Part shown: positions 1-5,117 of the stretch, piece after piece
Layout of the letters: each line of letters begins with the position of its first letter
Numbering within the stretch: the stretch's first letter is position 1
Source: Ruminococcus flavefaciens
GTDB lineage: Bacteria; Bacillota; Clostridia; Oscillospirales; Ruminococcaceae
Direction of reading: 5' to 3'
NCBI GenBank assembly: GCA_002348905.1
Contig: DEBW01000021.1
Location: 3,810-8,926 of the forward strand
DNA: 5,117 nt
Notes under the pieces: model-generated
The model's database searches: none
What the model was told of the DNA's origin: nothing
The model's input: the letters and a program-made list of their open reading frames with translations, nothing else
Translations under genes and position numbers: made by a program

Positions 1-333
1 AAGTAAGGTGTAAAGCTTACATACACGGCTTATATAAAAGAAAACAAGTCCTATTATCTCGCCTGCCAGAAGCGGAACTATCATTTCTGCGAAGTCAGCG
101 GTTATAACGGTACTTCTCTTAACCGGAAGTATGCCGTATATACGTCGGAAATCTGCATTTTCCTCAATTTGCTTCTGAGCGAAAATAAGTACCGGAGCAA
201 ATGCGGCGATAACTCCGAAAGCTATGCCGAATACTGACATGATAAGACATACCGTCAGGAATATAATTACGACCGGCAGACTTCCTTTTGATATTACATA
301 ATCAAACTTTACCATTTTCAGAACGTCTTTCAT
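1..333 (-). CDS. ABC-2 type transporter permease, N-terminal part (3' end outside window)
   Basis: This is the membrane subunit of an ABC exporter, working with the ATPase encoded just upstream. The frame is open for 111 codons from ATG at 333 to the window edge, so the protein is incomplete. A short cytoplasmic start (MKDVLKMVKFDYV) is followed by two close hydrophobic segments (about residues 19-34 and 36-52), a charged loop, and a third segment (about 84-101). The loop carries YGILPVKRSTVITADF (66-81), which matches the 'LPVxR..iv.a.y' loop known from ABC-2 permeases of the ABC2_membrane_5 kind that pair with YtrB-like ATPases. The start is fixed by AGGAGG six bases upstream. The gene overlaps the end of the ATPase gene by 32 bases, so translation is probably coupled. 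The substrate cannot be told; small lipophilic compounds or cell-wall-active peptides are usual guesses for this family. The family call is fairly firm, the exact subfamily is inference. Confidence 0.82.
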   Translation of the reverse strand, partial: MKDVLKMVKFDYVISKGSLPVVIIFLTVCLIMSVFGIAFGVIAAFAPVLIFAQKQIEENADFRRIYGILPVKRSTVITADFAEMIVPLLAGEIIGLVFFYISRVCKLYTLL

Positions 334-1186
334 ACCTGTCCTCCTTTGCGATATATACAAGTACATCGTCAATACCTGCTTTTTCGTAAACAAGCTCGTC
401 AGGGATATCTCCGATATATTCAGACGGCAGAAGTGCATCAAATCCGCTGCTGTAGTTGTGCAAACCTATCATTTTGCCTTCAAGCAGGGACGGTATATCC
501 TCCTTTGCTCCCTTTACTACCACATATTTATCGTAAAGCTCGTCTTTAGTACCGGTATAAAGCACTTTACCGCCGTGAAGTATCGTAACGTAGTCGGCTA
601 TTCTTTCAACATCTGAGGTTATATGTGTTGAAAACAGGACTCCCCTTTTCTCGTCCTCGATGTATTCAGCGAGTATATCAAGAAGCTCATCTCGTGCAAC
701 AGGATCAAGACCGCTCGTAGGCTCGTCGAGTATTAGCAGTTCTGCATTATGGGACAATGCTGCTGCGACCATGAGTTTCATTTTCATACCTTTTGAAAAG
801 TCGCCGACTTTTTTATTATCCGGAAGTTCATAGTCTTTCAGCCTGCGGAAGAAGCCTTCACTGTCCCATTCCTTATAAAAGAGCTTCATCTGCTTGTCGA
901 TCTGTTTGGCGGTCAGATTCTTTGCAAAGTAAAGGCTGTCAAAAACCACGCCCATACGCTCTTTTATAGCGATAGTGTCCTTTACGCTGTCAAGACCGAA
1001 TACACTTATTTTTCCGGCATCTATATTCGCCATATTCAGTATAGAGCGGATAGTTGTAGTTTTACCTGAGCCGTTTTCGCCTACAAATCCCATGATAAAG
1101 CCTCTCGGAAGTGAAAACGAAACATCTTTGAGTTCAAAGCCGTCATATTTTTTCACAAGACCGTTTATTTCAAGTATATTCTCCAT
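302..1186 (-). CDS. ABC transporter ATP-binding protein (YtrB/BcrA-like)
   Basis: This is the cytoplasmic ATPase of a two-gene ABC exporter, which hydrolyses ATP to drive the ABC-2 permease encoded next. Numbering from the upstream ATG at 1192 (296 aa), it has Walker A GENGSGKTT (38-46), a signature motif FSKGMKMKL (132-140), Walker B LLILDE (152-157) with the D-loop SGLDP, and the switch histidine in STH (H190). The Q-loop position reads GVVFDSLYF (81-89) with no glutamine, a pattern I associate with YtrB-like exporters. About 85 residues after the nucleotide-binding domain form the C-terminal region usual in this subfamily. I chose ATG at 1186 because AGGAGG then sits seven bases upstream; ATG at 1192 would leave one base. 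The protein is then 294 aa. It is the first gene of its operon, behind a strong promoter with a candidate operator, so it is probably repressed until an inducer appears. The substrate is unknown. Confidence 0.93.
   Translation of the reverse strand: MENILEINGLVKKYDGFELKDVSFSLPRGFIMGFVGENGSGKTTTIRSILNMANIDAGKISVFGLDSVKDTIAIKERMGVVFDSLYFAKNLTAKQIDKQMKLFYKEWDSEGFFRRLKDYELPDNKKVGDFSKGMKMKLMVAAALSHNAELLILDEPTSGLDPVARDELLDILAEYIEDEKRGVLFSTHITSDVERIADYVTILHGGKVLYTGTKDELYDKYVVVKGAKEDIPSLLEGKMIGLHNYSSGFDALLPSEYIGDIPDELVYEKAGIDDVLVYIAKEDRYERRSENGKV
340..345 (-). promoter_or_regulatory. Ribosome binding site of the permease gene, inside the ATPase gene
   Basis: The minus strand reads AGGAGG, six bases before ATG at 333. 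The site lies within the coding sequence of the ATPase gene and decides the permease start, which puts the two genes in a 32-base overlap. Confidence 0.85.
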
Positions 1187-1193
1187 AGTCATT

Positions 1194-1199
1194 CCTCCT
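1194..1199 (-). promoter_or_regulatory. Ribosome binding site of the ABC ATPase gene
   Basis: The minus strand reads AGGAGG. It lies one base from ATG at 1192 and seven bases from ATG at 1186. The normal spacing of 5-9 bases therefore selects 1186 as the start. Confidence 0.85.
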
Positions 1200-1242
1200 A
1201 CGCTCAGTAAACCGGCATTTTCGGACTACTGCACTTATTCTT

Positions 1243-1272
1243 GTATATACAGTATAACACAGTATATACAGT
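1243..1272. promoter_or_regulatory. Candidate repressor operator: twin GTATATACAGT repeat
   Basis: Plus-strand GTATATACAGT occurs exactly at 1243-1253 and again at 1262-1272, separated by 8 bases (period 19). Each copy contains the self-complementary 8-mer GTATATAC, so the pair can be read as a direct repeat or as two dyads. The copies flank and partly cover the -10 box of the leftward promoter, the usual place for a repressor. Exporters of this type are commonly controlled by GntR-family (YtrA-like) repressors with operators in this position. That identity is inference, because no regulator gene is in the window. Confidence 0.65.
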
Positions 1273-1279
1273 TTGTCAA
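1251..1279 (-). promoter_or_regulatory. Sigma-A type promoter of the ABC transporter operon
   Basis: On the minus strand TTGACA (1279-1274) and TATACT (1256-1251) are separated by exactly 17 bases. A TG one base before the -10 box gives an extended -10, TGTTATACT. The expected transcript start is near 1244, leaving a leader of about 58 bases before the ATG at 1186. This is close to consensus and should be strong unless repressed. The twin repeat at 1243-1272 overlaps the -35/-10 spacer, the -10 box and the likely start site. Confidence 0.85.
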
Positions 1280-1329
1280 TATCATTCCGAAATAAATTTT
1301 AAAAAACTATGGTATTTTATTTTAAGTTG

Positions 1330-1338
1330 TGATATAAT
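1330..1338 (+). promoter_or_regulatory. Extended -10 promoter of the M16-M16-lgt operon
   Basis: TGATATAAT gives a perfect -10 TATAAT (1333-1338) preceded by TG at 1330-1331. No good -35 is seen: 17 bases upstream the sequence is TGGTAT (1310-1315). The A/T-rich tract at about 1290-1327 may compensate. The expected start is near 1345, giving a leader of about 45 bases. It faces away from the ABC operon promoter. Confidence 0.65.
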
Positions 1339-1373
1339 AGTGTATGTTCGATAAATGCAACTTCATACAGAAT

Positions 1374-1378
1374 AGGAG
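1374..1378 (+). promoter_or_regulatory. Ribosome binding site of the first M16 gene
   Basis: AGGAG lies 11 bases before ATG at 1390. The spacing is a little long, but no other in-frame start nearby has a better site, so 1390 is kept. Confidence 0.6.
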
Positions 1379-1389
1379 TAACTGCAATT

Positions 1390-2658
1390 ATGAATATCAA
1401 ACGAACAGAACTGGCTGAGGGTGTCGGCTTCTCTGAACTGACTGACAGCAAATTCAAGACCTGTTCTGTATATATAAAATTTATAACTAAGCTTGACCAG
1501 TCAACTGCTTCTGCAAATGCAATAGCTTCCGGAGTGCTGTCTGTATCAAACAGCAAACTCCCAAGCCTTGCAGCTCTGAACGAGAAGCTTTCTGAACTCT
1601 ACGGTGCTTCTTTGAATAACTCCGTCAGAAAATACGGAGATATGCAGCTTATCGGTCTTTCAGCAAGCTGGATAGCCGACCGTTATACCCTCGAAGGCGA
1701 GGATATTACCGGTGATATGCTGAATATAGTATGCGATTGCCTGTTTCATCCGAATATTTCCGGCGGCGAGTTTGAAAGCTCTTCATTCAGCATATCAAAG
1801 AACGATATCCTTGATACGATAAGCGCAGAATTCAACAATAAGCGTGGTCACGCAATAACTCAGGCTGTATCAGCCGCTTTCCGCAACGAGCCGGCTGCTG
1901 TTTCGGTATACGGCACTAAAGAAACTGCCGAAGCCGTTACCTCTGCTGAGGCTTATGCCGCTTACCTTGAGCTTATGCGGACTGCACGTATTGAGATATA
2001 CATGATATCTCCCGAACCTATTACAGCAGCAGCCGATCAGCTGAAAAACTGCTTTTCTGGTCTTGAACGATGTCCGGAGGAGGTGAGTTACGACTCTCTC
2101 AGTCCGCTGAAAGCATCGCCTGAGACCGTTGAAGAAACTGCCGGTGTGAATCAGTGCAAGACCGTTCTTGTTTTCAAAAGCGAACTTGACGACCAGCTTG
2201 CATTCTACCTTATGAACAATATCCTCGGCGGTTCTTCTGTATCAAAGCTGTTTCTGAACGTAAGAGAAAAGCAAAGTCTTTGCTACTACTGTTCAAGCCG
2301 GTATATGAGTTCAAAAAATGCACTTCTCATAGACTCCGGCGTTGAAAAAAGCGATATCCCTCAGGCTGAAGCCGAGATACTCCGCCAGCTCGACGAGATA
2401 TGCAGCGGAAATATCTCTGAACAGGAACTTGAAAGCGCTATGCTCACCTTTGAAAACAGCCTTGCCTCTGTCGGAGATACTCCAAGTTCATACGCATCAT
2501 GGATGTTTGACAATTTCCTTGACGGCTGCGATGATACTCCGGCTCAGCGCTGGGAAATGTACAGGGCAGTCACAAAGGACAGGATAGTTCAGGCGGCAAA
2601 GTCTCTGAAACTTGACTGTATATATCATATGCTGAGTACGGAGGGAGAAAGCCAATGA
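1390..2658 (+). CDS. ymfF: M16 peptidase-family protein without zinc motif (YmfF-like)
   Basis: This 422 aa protein has the length and layout of a two-domain M16B subunit. It resembles Bacillus YmfF, which some databases name 'EF-P 5-aminopentanol modification-associated protein YfmF'. The N-terminal half carries LNEKLSELYGASL (63-75) where an active subunit would have its zinc site, and there is no HxxEH anywhere, so it cannot bind zinc in the standard way. The C-terminal half has NNILGGSSVSKLFLNVREKQSLCYY (key residues R292, Y299, Y300), which matches the R/Y substrate-binding motif of M16 proteins. It probably forms a heterodimer with the next gene product, supplying substrate binding. No signal peptide is seen, so it should be cytoplasmic. 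It is first in the operon and overlaps the next gene by four bases. The family is firm. The natural substrate, and any link to EF-P modification in this organism, are inference. Confidence 0.88.
   Translation: MNIKRTELAEGVGFSELTDSKFKTCSVYIKFITKLDQSTASANAIASGVLSVSNSKLPSLAALNEKLSELYGASLNNSVRKYGDMQLIGLSASWIADRYTLEGEDITGDMLNIVCDCLFHPNISGGEFESSSFSISKNDILDTISAEFNNKRGHAITQAVSAAFRNEPAAVSVYGTKETAEAVTSAEAYAAYLELMRTARIEIYMISPEPITAAADQLKNCFSGLERCPEEVSYDSLSPLKASPETVEETAGVNQCKTVLVFKSELDDQLAFYLMNNILGGSSVSKLFLNVREKQSLCYYCSSRYMSSKNALLIDSGVEKSDIPQAEAEILRQLDEICSGNISEQELESAMLTFENSLASVGDTPSSYASWMFDNFLDGCDDTPAQRWEMYRAVTKDRIVQAAKSLKLDCIYHMLSTEGESQ
2640..2647 (+). promoter_or_regulatory. Ribosome binding site of the second M16 gene
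   Basis: GGAGGGAG lies seven bases before ATG at 2655, within the end of the preceding gene. It supports the ATGA overlap start and translational coupling. Confidence 0.75.
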
Positions 2659-3935
2659 AAAAAGAGATAATAACAAGCTCCCTGACCGGCGACAGTTGTG
2701 TACACTTAAAGCACAAAAGCGGTCTTGACATATACATTTGTGAAATGCCGGGATTCAGCACTGTAAACGCTTATATCTCAGTAAAATGCGGCTCTGTTGA
2801 TACAACTTTCAGAACTGCCGGAGAAAAGGACTTCACCACTGTGCCGGACGGTATCGCTCATTTTCTTGAACATAAACTGTTTGAGAATGAGGAGTGCGGA
2901 GTATTTGAAATGTTCGCCAAAACAGGCGCTTACGAAAATGCCTTTACTGCTGATGACCGCACCTGCTACCTTTTCTCGTGTACCCGAAGCTATCAGGAAA
3001 ATCTGAGGATACTTCTCAGTTTCATACAGAACCCCTACTTCACTCCCGAAAATGTCGAAAAGGAACAGGGCATAATCCGTCAGGAGCTTCAAATGGTGCA
3101 TGATGAGCCGGAAAACCGTGTATTCTACAATCTGCTCGGCGGTATGTACCACTCGCACCCCATAAAGACCGATGTAGGCGGTACTGCCGAAAGCATTGCC
3201 GGTATAGATGCTCCCCTGCTCTATAAGTGCTATAATGCATTCTACAACCTTAATAATATGTCTCTTGCTATCGCAGGAAATATCAACTCTGACGAAGTTC
3301 TCGCAATATGTGACGAAGTTCTGAAACCTTGCAGCGACAACGGTCTTGAAACGCTTCTGCCGGAAGAACCTGACAGTATCGTAAGACCTGAGATATATCA
3401 GCAGGCTGACATCGGAGCCGCACTTTTCAATATCGGCTATAAATGTACTCCTGCAAGCGGAAGTGAACTTCTGAAAAAATCGACGGTTGCTTCTCTTGCA
3501 GCCGATATAATCACAGACGCTTCAACTGAAATGTATCAGTCTTTGCTCGATAAGGGCATAATCAACTCCACTTTCGGAGCTGAAGCATTCACTGGAAAAG
3601 GCTATTTTGCTCTTATGTTCCTCGGAGAATCACCTCAGCCGGAAAAAGTCCGTGAAGCTCTTGTGAACGAAATAGAACGCTTAAAGCGTGAAGGTGTGGA
3701 CGAAAAACTGTTCAGGCGTACAAAACGTGCCTGCTACGGCGATTTCATACGTGGCTTGAACAACGTCAATTATGTCACAGGTCTTATGTCGAACAGCTTC
3801 ATAAGAGGTATAGGAACATACGATGCTATAGATATCATATCCGCCGTAACTGCGGATGATATAAATAAATTCATTATCACTGAACTAAGCAGCGACAAGC
3901 TCGTTACATCAGTGATGGAAGGGATGGCGAATTAA
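2655..3935 (+). CDS. ymfH: M16 zinc metallopeptidase, catalytic subunit (YmfH-like)
   Basis: This 426 aa protein is a zinc-dependent peptidase of the pitrilysin/insulinase family. The inverted zinc motif HFLEH (H69, E72, H73) lies in PDGIAHFLEHKLFE. About 71 residues later comes EKEQGIIRQE, with E137 and the presumed third zinc ligand E144. GAYENAFTADDRTCYLF (91-107) is the conserved strand region after the active site. These match Bacillus YmfH, named in some databases as EF-P 5-aminopentanol modification-associated YfmH. The C-terminal domain at the R/Y position reads EMYQSLLDKGIINSTFGAE (292-310) without the arginine, so substrate binding is probably provided by the partner encoded upstream. 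No signal peptide is seen, so it is likely cytoplasmic. ATG at 2655 overlaps the upstream stop (ATGA), and its stop is immediately followed by the lgt start. Peptidase activity is inferred from intact motifs; the substrate is unknown. Confidence 0.92.
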   Translation: MKKEIITSSLTGDSCVHLKHKSGLDIYICEMPGFSTVNAYISVKCGSVDTTFRTAGEKDFTTVPDGIAHFLEHKLFENEECGVFEMFAKTGAYENAFTADDRTCYLFSCTRSYQENLRILLSFIQNPYFTPENVEKEQGIIRQELQMVHDEPENRVFYNLLGGMYHSHPIKTDVGGTAESIAGIDAPLLYKCYNAFYNLNNMSLAIAGNINSDEVLAICDEVLKPCSDNGLETLLPEEPDSIVRPEIYQQADIGAALFNIGYKCTPASGSELLKKSTVASLAADIITDASTEMYQSLLDKGIINSTFGAEAFTGKGYFALMFLGESPQPEKVREALVNEIERLKREGVDEKLFRRTKRACYGDFIRGLNNVNYVTGLMSNSFIRGIGTYDAIDIISAVTADDINKFIITELSSDKLVTSVMEGMAN

Positions 3936-5117
3936 ATGACAGGATCTCAGATGCTTGACAGGTATGATATACAGTTCCCGGAACTGGGCTGGCATTTTCA
4001 TATCGATCCTACAGCTTTCAGCATTTTCGGACTGGATATACAATGGTACGGTATCATAATCACTTTAGGTCTGATACTCGCAATACTCTATGTATTCCCA
4101 CGAATGAAACGCTTCGGCATTGATGCTGACAGAGCTGTTGATGCGATAATCGGCGGAGTTGTCGGCGGTATAGTCGGCGCAAGACTTTACTACGTTATCA
4201 TGAAATGGGATGAATACCAGAAAGGCTCATTCGGCGAAACTTTCAAGGCTGTTATCAACACCCGAAAAGGCGGACTTGCTATCTACGGCGGTATCATAGG
4301 CTCATTGCTTGTGGGATTCATAATATGCAAGATACGTAAAGTAAAGATACTCCCGATGCTCGATATCACAGCGATAGGCTTCCTTATCGGTCAGGGTATC
4401 GGACGCTGGGGCAATTTCGTGAATCAGGAAGCTTTCGGCACAAATACTGACTCTTTTCTCGGCATGACCGGCGGTACTATCCAGCGTACTATCAATGACA
4501 GTATGCAGATAGGCGGAGAGATGTACAGCAGCGGTGCGGAAATGCTTTGGGACAAACCTGTACATCCATGTTTCCTTTACGAATCAGTATGGTGTCTGCT
4601 CGGATTTGCATTTCTCGCTTTCATGTCAAAGCGCAGAAAATACGACGGACAGATCGCTCTCATGTACATGGCATGGTACGGCGCTGAAAGATTCTTAGTG
4701 GAAGGTCTGCGAACAGACAGCCTTATGGTAGGAAATATCCGTATATCACAGGCTCTTTCAGCAGTAATATTCATAACATCTGTAATTATTCAGATAATCA
4801 CATTCTTCCGTCTCAAACGTGATCCTGAGCATTTCGTACTCTATGTAAACACAGAAGAAGCTCAGCTCCTTCTTGAAGAATCACGCCGTAAGCGCATGGG
4901 TATCACCGGTTCTGACGCACATCTCGGCGAAGATGACGAGATAGGCGACCTTTCAGAGGATGACGAGATCGGCATACTCCCTATTGAGGACGACGATGAC
5001 GATGAAATAGGTCAGCTTCCGGACGAGGACGAAGAAGATATCGAAGCCCTTGACGATGCTGAGCCGGCTGAGGAAGATATATCAGCCGAGGATGATGCTG
5101 ACACTAAGGAAGAAGCT
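3936..5117 (+). CDS. lgt: Prolipoprotein diacylglyceryl transferase with acidic C-terminal extension (3' end outside window)
   Basis: Lgt is an integral membrane enzyme that moves the diacylglyceryl group of phosphatidylglycerol onto the lipobox cysteine of prelipoproteins. The frame is open for 394 codons with no stop before the window end. IQWYGI (Y38) matches the conserved N-terminal tyrosine. RKGGLAIYGG (110-119) is the periplasmic loop motif. GRWGNFVNQEAFG (156-168) is the Lgt signature, with R157, N160, N163, E165 and G168. ERFLVEGLRTDS (251-262) carries the conserved R252 and E256. Several hydrophobic segments run from about 36 to 291. The usual family core is about 260-300 residues; here about 100 more follow the last membrane segment, and residues 326-394 are highly acidic. 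The start follows the upstream TAA directly, suggesting termination-reinitiation. Met6 (3951), with AGGA six bases upstream, is a possible alternative. Enzyme identity is firm; the tail's role is unknown. Confidence 0.94.
   Translation, partial: MTGSQMLDRYDIQFPELGWHFHIDPTAFSIFGLDIQWYGIIITLGLILAILYVFPRMKRFGIDADRAVDAIIGGVVGGIVGARLYYVIMKWDEYQKGSFGETFKAVINTRKGGLAIYGGIIGSLLVGFIICKIRKVKILPMLDITAIGFLIGQGIGRWGNFVNQEAFGTNTDSFLGMTGGTIQRTINDSMQIGGEMYSSGAEMLWDKPVHPCFLYESVWCLLGFAFLAFMSKRRKYDGQIALMYMAWYGAERFLVEGLRTDSLMVGNIRISQALSAVIFITSVIIQIITFFRLKRDPEHFVLYVNTEEAQLLLEESRRKRMGITGSDAHLGEDDEIGDLSEDDEIGILPIEDDDDDEIGQLPDEDEEDIEALDDAEPAEEDISAEDDADTKEEA
4911..5117 (+). other. Acidic, repeat-bearing C-terminal tail of Lgt
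   Basis: Residues 326 to at least 394 of Lgt are dominated by Asp and Glu, with almost no basic residues after the RRKR at 317-320. Three related units are visible: EDDEIGDL (332-339), EDDEIGIL (341-348) and DDDEIGQL (354-361), coded at 4929-5018. Beyond them comes a less regular Asp/Glu/Ala stretch. It looks disordered and follows the last membrane segment and a basic helix-like stretch (about 307-320). The reading frame continues from the catalytic core without interruption. The end is not seen. Confidence 0.85.

Noticed and set aside
975..1295. Open plus-strand frame of about 106 codons across the ATPase gene and the intergenic region
   Set aside because: It is antisense to the Walker A region of a clearly real gene, has no good ribosome binding site, and its product has no recognisable features.
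1290..1327. A/T-rich tract that might be a terminator between the divergent operons
   Set aside because: Only a weak A/T stem around ACTATGGT can be drawn, with no GC stem. Both flanking genes point away from it, so no terminator is needed here.
1187..1389. Riboswitch or T-box leader
   Set aside because: Both predicted leaders are only about 45-58 bases, with no conserved aptamer or terminator structure.
1344..1418. Possible 24-codon leader peptide beginning at ATG 1344 near the predicted rightward transcript start
   Set aside because: It begins at about the predicted transcript start with no ribosome binding site, overlaps the real gene start, and has no run of regulatory codons.
2778..3158. 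Open minus-strand frame of 126 codons
   Set aside because: It is antisense to the zinc-motif region of the second M16 gene, and the coding constraint belongs to the M16 frame. The frame has no promoter or ribosome binding site of note.
4302..4774. Two minus-strand open frames (87 and 65 codons)
   Set aside because: Both lie antisense to the conserved Lgt signature and C-terminal membrane region. They look like shadows of lgt.
4929..5018. DNA-level tandem repeat or phase-variable tract in the acidic tail
   Set aside because: The repetition is at protein level. The codons differ between units and the spacing is irregular (9 then 13 residues), so slippage is not suggested.

Overview
The window looks like chromosomal DNA from a low-to-moderate GC Gram-positive anaerobe of the Clostridia, most likely a Ruminococcus-like gut bacterium. 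This rests on strong AGGAGG-type ribosome binding sites, consensus sigma-A promoters, a YtrB-type ABC transporter, a ymfF/ymfH-like M16 pair and a Firmicutes-style Lgt. The taxonomic call is inference from gene content and style, not from a search. The DNA is almost fully coding, with no RNA gene, CRISPR array, insertion sequence or gene-free stretch over 300 bases.

Left part (1-1280), minus strand: a two-gene ABC exporter operon. The ATP-binding protein (302-1186) is first and overlaps by 32 bases the start of an ABC-2 type permease (1-333), whose 3' part lies outside the window. The operon is driven by a near-perfect promoter (TTGACA, 17 bases, extended -10 TGTTATACT). That promoter carries two exact GTATATACAGT copies, a strong candidate repressor operator. 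No regulator gene lies in the window.

Middle (1187-1389): a divergent intergenic region of about 200 bases with the leftward promoter and operator, an A/T-rich tract and a rightward extended -10 promoter.

Right part (1390-5117), plus strand: three tightly coupled genes. Two are M16 metallopeptidase-family proteins joined by a 4-base ATGA overlap. The first lacks the zinc motif but keeps the R/Y substrate-binding motif. The second has HFLEH plus the distal glutamate but no clear R/Y motif, so together they look like one split heterodimeric protease. The third gene follows directly (TAA then ATG). It is lgt, prolipoprotein diacylglyceryl transferase, with an unusual long acidic C-terminal tail containing DDEIG repeats; it runs off the window end.

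Nothing here is clearly a new defence or mobile system. The most notable items are the acidic repeat tail on Lgt, the twin operator without a visible regulator, and the split-active-site M16 pair fused transcriptionally to lgt.
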